A DNA stretch of 39,952 nucleotides from CAZOWW01 sp964583765 (lineage in GTDB: Bacteria > Actinomycetota > Actinomycetes > Actinomycetales > Kineosporiaceae), in contig CAZOWW010000040.1 in NCBI GenBank assembly GCA_964583765.1, positions 1-39,952 of the forward strand, read 5' to 3'. The position numbers and the translations under genes were made by a program. Below the pieces are notes generated by a model. The model was not told the origin of the DNA and made no database searches. It saw nothing but the letters and a program-made list of their open reading frames with translations. This document shows, piece by piece, positions 1 to 7,517 of this stretch. Position 1 is the stretch's first letter. Every line of letters begins with the position of its first letter.

Positions 1-114
1 CCACTTCTGCGCCGGCCGGGCGCAGTGCCAGAGGAGGGTCCGGACCTCGTGGTGGCCTGGCACTACGGTGACCCGTCCCGCTAACAGCGGCTGCACGAGG
101 GCGGTCGGGCGGTC

Positions 115-1020
115 GTGGATCTCTCGCACCGCGGCGTGGTGCAGGTGTCCGGACCCTACCGGCTCAGCTGGTTGCACTCGCTCACCACGCAGTCACTGGC
201 CGATCTGCCGCCGTCGCAGCCGACGGAAACCCTCGTGCTCAGCCCGCACGGTCACATCGAACACGCCCTGCACGTGCTGGACGACGGGGAGACGACGTGG
301 CTCGGCGTCGAACCCGGCACCGGTGCCGCCCTCGTGGAGTGGCTCACCCGGATGCGCTTCCTGCTGCGGGTGGAGGTCGCCGAGGTCAGCGAGCAGTGGG
401 CGGTGCTCGGGGTCCCCGCCGGCGTGGGGGACAGCTCGCCCGAACCGCTGGCCGAACTGAGGTACTGGCAGGACCCCTGGCCGGCGCTCGGACCGAAGAG
501 CCCGGACTACTGCGGCACCGCCGAGGCCGAGCACCCGGGGCGGGAGCGGGCCTGGCGGGAGGTCCTGGTGCCGCGGGCCGAGCTGGACGAGCGCACCGCC
601 GCCCTGCCTCTGGCCGGCACCTGGGCGGCGGAGGCCGCACGGATCGCCGCCTGGCGCCCTCGCCTGGGCCTGGAGACCGATCACCGCACGATCCCGCACG
701 AGCTGGACTGGTTGCGCACCGCGGTGCACCTGCACAAGGGCTGCTACCGCGGACAGGAGACGGTGGCCCGCGTGCACAACCTGGGCCATCCGCCGCGCCG
801 CCTGGTCTTCCTGCACCTGGACGGCTCCGTGCACGAACTACCTGGTCACGGGGCCTCCGTGGTCGTGGCCGGGAAGGCCGTGGGCGTCGTGACGAGTGCC
901 GCGCGGCACCACGAGCTGGGCCCGATCGCCCTGGCCCTCGTGCGGCGGGCGACCCCGGCGGACGTCCCGGTCCTCGTGGACGGCGTCGCGGCGGCGATGG
1001 AGCCCATCGTCACCCGTTGA
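115..1020 (+). CDS. ygfZ: YgfZ/GcvT-like folate-binding protein, 5' end interrupted by an in-frame stop
   Basis: Member of the tetrahydrofolate-binding YgfZ family, which helps assemble or repair Fe-S enzymes. The family signature KGCYRGQE is visible at about residue 204, followed by an aminomethyltransferase-type C-terminal barrel. The open frame begins at GTG 115 (301 aa), but the same frame upstream (bases 1-81) still encodes family-like sequence, including HYGDPSR, and is cut by TAA at 82-84. After the stop the homology continues without a gap into the conserved AVVDLSHRGV stretch. The real gene therefore starts before the window and is broken by a nonsense codon, or the base is a sequencing error. 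No ribosome binding site precedes GTG 115, so the downstream part may not be translated alone. I am confident of the family and unsure whether the gene is functional. Confidence 0.85.
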   Translation: MDLSHRGVVQVSGPYRLSWLHSLTTQSLADLPPSQPTETLVLSPHGHIEHALHVLDDGETTWLGVEPGTGAALVEWLTRMRFLLRVEVAEVSEQWAVLGVPAGVGDSSPEPLAELRYWQDPWPALGPKSPDYCGTAEAEHPGRERAWREVLVPRAELDERTAALPLAGTWAAEAARIAAWRPRLGLETDHRTIPHELDWLRTAVHLHKGCYRGQETVARVHNLGHPPRRLVFLHLDGSVHELPGHGASVVVAGKAVGVVTSAARHHELGPIALALVRRATPADVPVLVDGVAAAMEPIVTR

Positions 1021-1031
1021 GCGGGTTCGGG

Positions 1032-1060
1032 TTGCGTCTGGTTGCTCTTGCTAGCACTAT
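1032..1060 (+). promoter_or_regulatory. Promoter of the XRE regulator, leaderless type
   Basis: A -35 TTGCGT (1032-1037), a 17-nt spacer and a -10 CACTAT (1055-1060) lie 7 nt before GTG 1068. Transcription would start at or next to the start codon, giving a leaderless mRNA. Confidence 0.5.
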
Positions 1061-1067
1061 GGTTCCT

Positions 1068-1517
1068 GTGGCTAGCATTTCGGAGCGCGTCGGAGAGCTC
1101 GGGGCGTACCTGCGCGAACAGCGCGAGCACGCCAAGTTGTCCGTCCGCCAACTCGCGTCCCTGGCCGGGGTGAGCAATCCGTACCTCAGCCAGGTGGAGC
1201 GGGGACTGCGCAAGCCGTCCGCCGAGGTGCTGGCTCAGATCGCCCGAGGGCTGCGGATCTCCGCGGAGGCCCTGTACGTGCGCGCGGGTTTCCTCGACGA
1301 ACGCGAGCACGCAGGGGTCGTCGCGGCGATCCACTCCGACGGCCGGTTGACCGAACGGCAGAAGCGAGTACTGCTCGACATCTACGCCACGTTCTGCGAG
1401 GAGAACGGGCCGGCCGAGGACCTGGCAGATACCGAGGACCCATCGGGGCCCGAGGACCTGTCGGGTGCGAAGACCGATCCCGCCGAGGGATCTTCGGCGG
1501 AGTCCGAGTCGTTGTGA
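1068..1517 (+). CDS. XRE-family helix-turn-helix regulator
   Basis: Small DNA-binding regulator of about 149 aa. An N-terminal helix-turn-helix (roughly residues 10-65) includes VSNPYLSQVERGLRKPS, typical of the conserved actinobacterial regulator found upstream of hbhA (Rv0474-like). A helical segment follows, then an acidic Glu/Asp/Pro/Ser tail that is probably disordered. GTG 1068 is preferred over ATG 1059 because the resulting MASIS start resembles homologue N-termini and because ATG 1059 overlaps the -10 element. The neighbouring HBHA-like gene starts 110 bp downstream with its own Shine-Dalgarno, which matches the mycobacterial order. The target genes are not known from the sequence. 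Confidence 0.85.
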   Translation: MASISERVGELGAYLREQREHAKLSVRQLASLAGVSNPYLSQVERGLRKPSAEVLAQIARGLRISAEALYVRAGFLDEREHAGVVAAIHSDGRLTERQKRVLLDIYATFCEENGPAEDLADTEDPSGPEDLSGAKTDPAEGSSAESESL

Positions 1518-1627
1518 GGACCGGCGGCCGGTCGGACCGGCAGCCGGCGTCGGGGAGGGGTTCGGGACGGGCACCGCGGGGGATCCGTCCACGAACCGCA
1601 GCGCAGATCAGGAGAGAGGTTGTCGCG

Positions 1628-2278
1628 ATGGAACTGCCCGAGCAGGTGAGGAAGGCGGCGGCAGAACTGCCGTCCCAGGTCCGCAAGACCGTGGCGGACG
1701 CGGTTCCCGTGGTGACGGCGGCCGGGGCGGGTGTGGTCGCCGGGGTCCGCCGGGCGATCGACAAGGTGGACAGCAAGGTGGACCGGCCGGCACTGCAGGC
1801 CAGGGCCGCCCACCTGTCCTCCGTGATCGCCACGCGCTCCGTGGAGGTCGCCGGCAAGGTCGAGGCCCAGGCCGACGAGCTGGCCACCCGGAGCAAGGAT
1901 CTGTTCGAGAAGGTGCGCAGCCAGCCTGCGACCCAGGAGATGTTGGCCCGCACGAAGACGACGGCCGAGACCGTCCGCCGGGTCGTGGACGAGACCGGCG
2001 CGGCCGCGGCGAAGAAGGTGGCCGCGATGCGAGCCGGCGCGGGAACGTCCTCGCCGGCCGAGACGACCGAGACTGCTTCGGCCGAGGCGCCGTCCACGGT
2101 GGTCCCGGAGGCGGCCGAGGCCGTGCCCGCAGAGGCTGTGCCTGCAGAGGCTGTGGCCGCCGAGACACTGCCCGCAGAGGCTGTGCTCGTCGACGAGCCG
2201 GCGCCCGCCGCCGAGCCTGCCGAGGAGCCGGCGCCCACCGAGGCGTCCGGGACCGCTCCCGCGGAGGGCGAGGCCTGA
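1628..2278 (+). CDS. hbhA: HBHA-like coiled-coil protein with acidic Ala/Glu/Pro tail
   Basis: Resembles the N-terminal helical part of mycobacterial heparin-binding haemagglutinin: a region rich in Lys, Ala, Val and Glu at residues 1-135, including EQVRKAAAELP, predicted to be amphipathic and coiled. The C-terminal 75 residues are built of AEAVP-like repeats and are acidic, not the lysine-rich repeats that bind heparin in M. tuberculosis HBHA. Heparin binding is therefore doubtful; a role in membrane or polar organisation is as likely. Length is 216 aa. The start at ATG 1628 is set by GGAGAGAGG at 1611-1619, 8 nt away. The family call rests on composition and on synteny (XRE regulator before, DUF2516 after). 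Confidence 0.7.
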   Translation: MELPEQVRKAAAELPSQVRKTVADAVPVVTAAGAGVVAGVRRAIDKVDSKVDRPALQARAAHLSSVIATRSVEVAGKVEAQADELATRSKDLFEKVRSQPATQEMLARTKTTAETVRRVVDETGAAAAKKVAAMRAGAGTSSPAETTETASAEAPSTVVPEAAEAVPAEAVPAEAVAAETLPAEAVLVDEPAPAAEPAEEPAPTEASGTAPAEGEA

Positions 2279-2294
2279 GGTCGGATTGTTGGAT

Positions 2295-2343
2295 CGGGCC
2301 GGTCCCTGTCCGCCGTCTCCGTGGCGGCGCCGGGACCGGCCCG
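2295..2343 (+). terminator. Rho-independent-type terminator after the HBHA-like gene
   Basis: Perfect 12-bp inverted repeat, CGGGCCGGTCCC (2295-2306) with GGGACCGGCCCG (2332-2343), with a further CGCC/GGCG pairing in the loop. It is followed by a short T run (GTTTTG) and sits 17 bp past the stop codon. Confidence 0.75.
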
Positions 2344-2405
2344 GACGTTTTGACGGTGAACAGCGGCCACCCGGGCAGCCGCCCGATCGTCCTTCTGCCG
2401 TGACC

Positions 2406-2520
2406 GGGGTGGACCTGGCGACGGGACCGGGGTGGACCTGTCGACGGGACCGGGGTGGACCTGTCGACGGGACCGGGGTGGACCTGTCGACGGGACCGGG
2501 GCGGAACTGCCGGCATGACC
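2406..2520. repeat. 23-bp tandem repeat, five units
   Basis: Units begin at 2406, 2429, 2452, 2475 and 2498. Each starts GGGGTGGACCT and, in units 2-4, contains CTGTCGACGGGACC. The fifth is degenerate and a partial sixth starts at 2521. Each unit contains an imperfect palindrome centred on GTCGAC. No gene uses it. Confidence 0.9.
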
Positions 2521-2662
2521 GGGGTGGATATGCGGCATTCGGGTGCGAGATAGTCGTCGCTCGGACGTCGGGTCGACCGGATCGTGGTCGGCGTGCCCTG
2601 TACGGGTCGGTCCCCCAGGGGGCCTGACGTCCGCGACCGTTCGCATCTGTCTCGGGGGTCTC

Positions 2663-4222
2663 ATGTTCCACGCACGGTGCCGAGTCATCTCGGCTCTGGT
2701 TCTCGTCGGCGCAACGCTCGGTCTCGCCTCGCCCGCCTCCTCGGCGGCGCCCGGAGCCGCAGTCTCCGGGGCGACGGTCGCCGATCCGGTCTTCCCGACT
2801 CTGGGCAATCCCGGCTACGACGTCACTGCGTACGACCTGGGATTGACCTACCACGAGGACACCCGGCTGGTGGACGCCACGGTGAGGATCACCGCGCGGG
2901 CCACGGACGGCCTGGCGAGCTTCGACCTCGACTCGGTGGGTGCCCAGCTGGGGACGGTCCAGGTCGACGGGCGACCGGCGGTGGCGACCCAGCAGGAGGA
3001 GAAGCTCACGATCGTGCCCGCCCACCCGATCCCGAAGGGGCGCCGGTTCGTCACCCGGGTGAGCTACACCGCCGACCCGCGGATGTCGGTACCGGGCAGC
3101 GGCTGGGTCTACACCGACGACGGTTTCGCCGTCGGAGGGCAACCCGACCTGGCCCATTCGGTGTTCCCCTGCAACGACGTCCCGAGGGACAAGGCGCGGT
3201 TCGTCGTCCACCTGGACGTGCCGAGCACGCTCACCGGCGTGGCCAGCGGCACGTTGCGCGCCACGTCCACCGCGGACGGCAGGACCCGCAGCACCTACGT
3301 CTCCGAGCACCCGATGGCCACCGAACTGCTGCAGGTCGTCGTCGGCCAGTACACCGTGGTGAACCGTGCGGGGCCGAACGGCGAGAAGCTGCGCGACGTG
3401 GTGCCGACGGCCGAGGCGGCTGCGCTGGAGCCGGCGCTCGCCCTGACCCCCGGGCAGCTGGCCTGGCTCGAGCAGAAGCTCGGGCCGTTCCCGCTGGAGG
3501 CCTACGGGATCGTTCCGATCAACTCGACTGCGCCGCCGAACTTCGACTTCACCGGGCTGGAGACCCAGACCCTCACGCTGTACCGGTCGACCTATCTCCT
3601 GCAACCCGAGGCGAAGATCGCCTCGCACATGATGCACGAGCTGGTGCACTCCTGGTTCGGGGACAGCGTGACCCCGCAGACCTGGGCCGATCTGTGGCTC
3701 AACGAGGGGCACGCCGACTTCTACGGACTCCTCTACCGGTACGAGAAGGGGTGGCCGGACTCCCGGGGGTACACGACCATGGAGGACCGGATGCGCTACA
3801 CGTACAGCCAGGGAGATCTGTGGCGCTCGACCTCCGGTCCGGTCGCGTCCCCGAACGCGGCGAATCTGTGGGACAACCAGCGCTACACCGGCGGTGTCCT
3901 CGTGCTCTACGCCCTGCGCGAGAAGATTGGCGAGGAGGCCTTCGACCGGGTCGAGCACACCTTCCTCGCCCGGTACCGCGACCGCACCGCGAGCACCGAG
4001 GACTACATCCGGGTGGCCACCCAGGCGTCGGGCCAGGACGTCACCTCGTTCCTGAGGGACTGGCTCTACGGCACGACGACCCCGCCGATGCCCGGCCATC
4101 CGGACTGGACCGTGACCCCGGCGGTGCCTGCAGTGGCTCCTGCGGTCGCCTCCGGTGCCTCGGTGGTGCCGTTCGGCATCCGGGTGCCCCAGATCCACGA
4201 CGACGCCTCGGCGACGCGCTGA
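2663..4222 (+). CDS. Secreted M1-family metallopeptidase (aminopeptidase N-like)
   Basis: Zinc peptidase exported by the Sec route. A signal peptide covers residues 1 to about 29 (basic start, hydrophobic core, cleavage near SSA/APG). An N-terminal saddle-like domain follows, then the gluzincin catalytic motif HELVH and, exactly 18 residues after its last His, the third zinc ligand Glu in LNEGHADFYG. The usual GxMEN substrate-binding motif is replaced by the variant FTGLETQT, seen in small bacterial M1 proteins. At 519 aa it lacks the long C-terminal helical domain of PepN. It sits between the HBHA-like gene and DUF2516, which are adjacent in mycobacteria. The ribosome binding site before ATG 2663 is weak (GGGGGT). 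Confidence 0.9.
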   Translation: MFHARCRVISALVLVGATLGLASPASSAAPGAAVSGATVADPVFPTLGNPGYDVTAYDLGLTYHEDTRLVDATVRITARATDGLASFDLDSVGAQLGTVQVDGRPAVATQQEEKLTIVPAHPIPKGRRFVTRVSYTADPRMSVPGSGWVYTDDGFAVGGQPDLAHSVFPCNDVPRDKARFVVHLDVPSTLTGVASGTLRATSTADGRTRSTYVSEHPMATELLQVVVGQYTVVNRAGPNGEKLRDVVPTAEAAALEPALALTPGQLAWLEQKLGPFPLEAYGIVPINSTAPPNFDFTGLETQTLTLYRSTYLLQPEAKIASHMMHELVHSWFGDSVTPQTWADLWLNEGHADFYGLLYRYEKGWPDSRGYTTMEDRMRYTYSQGDLWRSTSGPVASPNAANLWDNQRYTGGVLVLYALREKIGEEAFDRVEHTFLARYRDRTASTEDYIRVATQASGQDVTSFLRDWLYGTTTPPMPGHPDWTVTPAVPAVAPAVASGASVVPFGIRVPQIHDDASATR

Positions 4223-4302
4223 CCGAGGCCGTCCCGGAGACGCCGTCCCGCCGGGTCCGCTCGAGGGGAGCCACCCGGCTGGTGCTGCAGGGGAAGCCGT
4301 TC

Positions 4303-4332
4303 GGCCCGGTCCCGTGTCCACGGGACCGGGCC
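4303..4332. terminator. Perfect GC hairpin after the M1 peptidase
   Basis: GGCCCGGTCCCGT pairs with ACGGGACCGGGCC over 13 bp around a 4-nt loop. There is no T run. It lies 80 bp after the peptidase stop and 60 bp before the next promoter. Confidence 0.65.
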
Positions 4333-4394
4333 GCGGATCCGGTGATTGTGGGGAACCTGCGCGCCGGATGTCCGCTTCGCTCGCGCGGAGTCCG

Positions 4395-4400
4395 TACGCT
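4395..4400 (+). promoter_or_regulatory. -10 element of the DUF2516 gene, leaderless type
   Basis: TACGCT is followed by exactly 6 nt and then ATG 4407, so the transcript probably begins at the start codon. Confidence 0.5.
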
Positions 4401-4406
4401 GGTGCC

Positions 4407-4745
4407 ATGGTTCTGGCCGACGTGCAGATGTGGGTCTTCGACGGGTTGAGTATCGGTGCCTTCGCGCTGGAGGTCTGGGCGTTCGCGGACTGCGTCAGGC
4501 ATCAGGCCGGAGTGTTCCCCGCGGCGGGGAAGCGGACCAAGGGCTTCTGGACGGCGGTGACCGGAGTGGCGATGGCCTTCGGTTTTCTCAGCCTGCCGCT
4601 GGGGGGCGCGCGGTTGAACCCCATCCAGTTCCTGCCGATCGTGGCGGTGGTGGCGGCCTGCGTCTACCTGGCGGACGTGCGGCCGGCGGTGCGGCAGTTC
4701 CGTGGCGGGAGCGGGCGGGGCCGCTATCCCAACGGCGGCTGGTGA
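4407..4745 (+). CDS. DUF2516 small membrane protein
   Basis: A 112-aa protein with two to three hydrophobic segments (roughly residues 8-27, 45-63 and 72-90) and a cytoplasmic basic end. Family resemblance is to DUF2516 (Rv0476-like), including the segment FALEVWAFADCVRH and the residues KGFW just before the second helix. Its function is unknown. The start ATG 4407 is chosen because it follows a TACGCT -10 by 6 nt and the protein begins directly with the first helix. Position downstream of the XRE/HBHA-like pair is the conserved actinobacterial arrangement, here separated by the M1 peptidase. Confidence 0.8.
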   Translation: MVLADVQMWVFDGLSIGAFALEVWAFADCVRHQAGVFPAAGKRTKGFWTAVTGVAMAFGFLSLPLGGARLNPIQFLPIVAVVAACVYLADVRPAVRQFRGGSGRGRYPNGGW

Positions 4746-4950
4746 CCGGTTCCACCCCTTCGCGTCCGGGCCCCTGCGGGCCGGTCGTCGAGTGAGGCCG
4801 TCGGCAGCCCGCGGGTGGGTTGTGGGTATCCCGCGGGTGGGCTGTCGGCGCGTCGTTGCGGCGAGAAGGTGTCTCCGAGCGGCCCCATGACGCTACGCTG
4901 CGTGCATCGCATCGGTGCGCCCGGTGACCTGGGGCATGACTGGAGTGCAG

Positions 4951-5511
4951 ATGACAGAGTTCCTGGCCGGGGGGCGCCGCAGGATCGATCGGGTGCTCGC
5001 GCCGGACTTCCTGCTCGACCTCACGGACCTGCCCCTGGACGAGGTGCGTGAGCGGCGGATCGATGCGGACCAGGAGGAAGCCGACCTGTCGTACGCGCGG
5101 CGGTTGCTGCAGGGCCGGATCGATCTCCTGCGGGCCGAACAGTCCAGCCGGGACGGTCGTGGCCCGCTCGCCCGCCACCCACGAACGGACGCCGAGATCG
5201 TCGATGCGCTCAAGCGCATCCTGACCGATCGGCCTCAGGAGGAGTCCGCGCCGCCTCGGCACCTCTCCCTCGAACCGAGCCGCGTCGGGGAGCACCGGCG
5301 GGAGGCGGAGCGGGCGGTCGCCGATCTCGGTGGCTCGGACCTGGGCGCCCTGGACGACACGGCCCTCGCCGAGGCGATCGCGGATCTGTCCACGATCGAG
5401 GGCCGGGTGAGCAGGGCCCGCCGTCAGGTGCAGATCGTCGTCGATACCCTCACCGACGAGGTCGCCCGCAGGTACCGGCTCGGGGAAGTGAGTCTCGCCG
5501 AGCACCGCTGA
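4951..5511 (+). CDS. rsiG: RsiG-like c-di-GMP-dependent anti-sigma factor
   Basis: A helical protein of 186 aa matching RsiG, the Streptomyces anti-sigma factor that holds WhiG inactive when loaded with c-di-GMP. Two copies of the described ligand motif E-x3-S-x2-R-x3-Q-x3-D are present with exact spacing: E43, S47, R50, Q54, D58 and E150, S154, R157, Q161, D165. Each lies in a helix suited to an antiparallel coiled coil. The start ATG 4951 follows GGAG at 4942-4945. An upstream ATG at 4936 is possible. A likely -10 TACGCT lies about 60 bp before the start. No WhiG gene is in the window, so the partner is inferred from the family. Confidence 0.85.
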   Translation: MTEFLAGGRRRIDRVLAPDFLLDLTDLPLDEVRERRIDADQEEADLSYARRLLQGRIDLLRAEQSSRDGRGPLARHPRTDAEIVDALKRILTDRPQEESAPPRHLSLEPSRVGEHRREAERAVADLGGSDLGALDDTALAEAIADLSTIEGRVSRARRQVQIVVDTLTDEVARRYRLGEVSLAEHR

Positions 5512-5586
5512 GCGGGCACCGCCGGGGCGGTCCGCGGGACGACGTCCCCGGTCCCGCCGTCCGACGCCGCCGAGGGGAAGTCAGCC

Positions 5587-6012
5587 ATGCGTGCCGTGGT
5601 GCAGCGCGTCTCGCGGGCACGGGTCGTGGTCGCCGATGAGGTCACCGGTGAGGTCGACCGTCCGGGACTGCTCGTGCTGCTCGGGGTCACCCACGACGAC
5701 GGCGCCGAGCAGGTCGACTGGCTGGCGCGCAAGGTGGCCGAGCTGCGCATCCTCCGCGGCGAGCGCAGCGCCGTGGACGAGGGTGCCCCGGTGCTCGTGG
5801 TCAGCCAGTTCACGCTCTACGCGGACGTCCGCAAGGGGCGTCGGCCGTCCTGGAACGGCGCGGCTCCCGGGGACGTCGCCGAGCCGGTCGTCGACGCCTT
5901 CGTGACCGCGCTGCGCGGGTACGGTCTGACGGTCTCGACCGGGCAGTTCGGCGCGGACATGGCGGTGGAACTGGTCAACGACGGACCGGTGACCCTGATC
6001 CTGGAGGTCTGA
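5587..6012 (+). CDS. dtd: D-aminoacyl-tRNA deacylase
   Basis: Hydrolyses D-amino acids wrongly attached to tRNA (D-Tyr and others), and in this family also glycyl-tRNA-Ala. The 141-aa length is normal for DTD. Both active-site motifs are present: SQFTLYAD at residues 77-84 and a C-terminal NDGPVTL, in place of the commoner NxGPVT with other residues at the variable site. The start MRAVVQRVSRA at ATG 5587 matches the family N-terminus, with GAGGGGAAG upstream. It stands alone, 75 bp after rsiG. Confidence 0.95.
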   Translation: MRAVVQRVSRARVVVADEVTGEVDRPGLLVLLGVTHDDGAEQVDWLARKVAELRILRGERSAVDEGAPVLVVSQFTLYADVRKGRRPSWNGAAPGDVAEPVVDAFVTALRGYGLTVSTGQFGADMAVELVNDGPVTLILEV

Positions 6013-6052
6013 GCCGTCGCCGGACGGTCGGAGCGGTGGAGGGCGAGGCGGC

Positions 6053-6607
6053 GTGACACGACTCGAGGCAGTGACCGGCGATCTGACCACCCAGACGACG
6101 GACGTGGTGGTCAACGCGGCGAACTCGACCCTGCTGGGTGGGGGTGGGGTGGACGGTGCACTCCACGAGGCCGCGGGTCCCGCGCTGCTGGAGGAGTGCC
6201 GTCGCCTGCGGCACACGGTCCTGCCCGACGGCCTGGGGGTGGGCCGGGCGGTCGCGACCGGGGCCGGACTCCTGCCGGCCCGCTGGGTGGTGCACACCGT
6301 GGGCCCGAACCTCCACCGGGGTCAACAGGATCCGGCGCTGCTCGCCGCGGCCTTCACCTCGAGTCTCGGGGTCGCGGCGGAGCTGGGTGCCGCCTCGGTG
6401 GCCTTCCCGGCGATCAGTGCGGGTGCCTACGGCTGGCCGATGCCCCAGGTCGCCCGGATCGCGGTGCAGGCGACGGCCTCGGCCGTACGCACCCTGAGGA
6501 GCCTTGAGCTCATCCGCTTCGTGCTGATGAACCCGGCGGCGTGCGAGCTGTTCGCCGCGGAGATCCGCGCCCTCGCGCCGCCGCCGGGGACCGACGTCGA
6601 GGCCTGA
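6053..6607 (+). CDS. Macrodomain protein, O-acetyl-ADP-ribose deacetylase type
   Basis: Single macrodomain of 184 aa related to YmdB/MacroD-type enzymes that remove acetyl or ADP-ribosyl groups. The ADP-ribose loop is clear: VNAANSTLLGGGGVDGAL, with Asn residues and the catalytic-type GGVD. The second loop FPAISAGAYGWP follows. The start is GTG 6053. It lies 40 bp after dtd in the same direction and may share its transcript. The physiological substrate cannot be told from sequence. Confidence 0.92.
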   Translation: MTRLEAVTGDLTTQTTDVVVNAANSTLLGGGGVDGALHEAAGPALLEECRRLRHTVLPDGLGVGRAVATGAGLLPARWVVHTVGPNLHRGQQDPALLAAAFTSSLGVAAELGAASVAFPAISAGAYGWPMPQVARIAVQATASAVRTLRSLELIRFVLMNPAACELFAAEIRALAPPPGTDVEA

Positions 6608-6625
6608 TCCCGCCCGGTCCAGGCC

Positions 6626-7447
6626 TCAGCCGGTGGTCGGACGCGTGTCCGGGGCGGGGGCCACCGCGGTCCACGGCACCGAGAGTTCCCCGAGCCGCCA
6701 GCGGGCCGGGCCGCCCAGCACGGGCCACCCCTCGGCCCGGACGCCTGCCACCGTGCGCAGCCACCGCTGGCGGGCGCCGAAGCCGCTGCGGTCCACGGCC
6801 CGGGTCCAGGCGTCGTCCAGGGCGGTGAGGAAGGTGTGCACCGGCTCGCCCGGCACGTTGCGGTGGATCAGCGCCTTGGGCAGCCGGGCCGCCACCTGTC
6901 CCGGACGCTCGAGTCCTGCCAGGCGCAGGGACAGGGTCAGCGCCGTCGGCAGTCCCCCGGCGTCCACGCTCACCCAGCTCGCGAGCCGGCCGAGCTCGTC
7001 GCAGGTGCCCTCCACGAGCAGCCCGCCCGGGGCCAACCGTTCGGCCATGCGCGCCCAGGCCCCGGCGACGTCCTCCTCGGCGTACTGCCGCAGCACGTTG
7101 AAGGCGCGCACGATCACGGGACGGCGACCGGACGGCATGGGCAGTTCGAAACCGCCGACGACGAACGAGAGGCCGGGGCGGGCCAGCGGCTCGGCGACGG
7201 CGACCCGGGCGGGCTCGATCTCGATCCCGACCACCTCGACGTCCGCGCGGTGGGCGGCCAGACGGCGGTGGAGCTCCACGACCGTGATCGGGCTCGCGCC
7301 GTAGCCCAGGTCGGCCACCAGAGGGTCCGCAACCCCGCTCAGGAGCGCTCCGTGCACGCCGATCAGCCAGCGATCGACCCGGCGCAGGCGGTTGGGGTGA
7401 GTCGTGCCACGGGTGACGGTTCCCTCCGGCCTCGTCTGGCGACCCAC
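6626..7447 (-). CDS. Class I SAM-dependent methyltransferase
   Basis: A 273-aa protein with a Rossmann-type motif I (VADLGYGAS), an acidic end of the second strand (VVGIEIEPAR) and a later RLAPGGLLVEGTCDE segment typical of methyltransferases. The substrate is unknown. GTG 7447 follows a minus-strand -10 TAAGCT by 7 nt, so the mRNA may be leaderless. It is divergent from mshA with overlapping -10 elements, which suggests coordinated expression but does not prove a role in mycothiol synthesis. Confidence 0.8.
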   Translation of the reverse strand: MGRQTRPEGTVTRGTTHPNRLRRVDRWLIGVHGALLSGVADPLVADLGYGASPITVVELHRRLAAHRADVEVVGIEIEPARVAVAEPLARPGLSFVVGGFELPMPSGRRPVIVRAFNVLRQYAEEDVAGAWARMAERLAPGGLLVEGTCDELGRLASWVSVDAGGLPTALTLSLRLAGLERPGQVAARLPKALIHRNVPGEPVHTFLTALDDAWTRAVDRSGFGARQRWLRTVAGVRAEGWPVLGGPARWRLGELSVPWTAVAPAPDTRPTTG

Positions 7448-7454
7448 AGGCAGC

Positions 7455-7464
7455 AGCTTAGGAT
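7455..7464. promoter_or_regulatory. Divergent promoter with overlapping -10 elements (methyltransferase / mshA)
   Basis: The 10-mer AGCTTAGGAT reads as TAAGCT on the minus strand (7460-7455), 7 nt before GTG 7447, and as TAGGAT on the plus strand (7459-7464), upstream of mshA. The two hexamers share the central TA. Confidence 0.5.
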
Positions 7465-7517
7465 CTAGGCGGGCCGACCGGCGGTGCGCCGGAGGCCGCC
7501 CTGACGCGACCCAGGAC

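Larger units (their letters stand above)
2279..2662. other. Gene-free stretch before the M1 peptidase
   Basis: 384 bp holding the terminator at 2295-2343 and the 23-bp tandem repeat at 2406-2520. The remaining bases to 2662 contain the presumed peptidase promoter, but I cannot point to a clear -10. Confidence 0.7.

Noticed and set aside
297..1058. Upstream extension of the XRE regulator frame
   Set aside because: It overlaps ygfZ in another frame and shows only Arg/Gly/Ala-rich shadow sequence; homology begins at residue 1 of the chosen start.
1382..4408. Minus-strand open frame of about 1000 codons
   Set aside because: It lies opposite the HBHA-like and M1 genes, which have clear motifs and starts. 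Its sequence is Arg/Pro/Gly-rich with no family features, as expected of a high-GC shadow.
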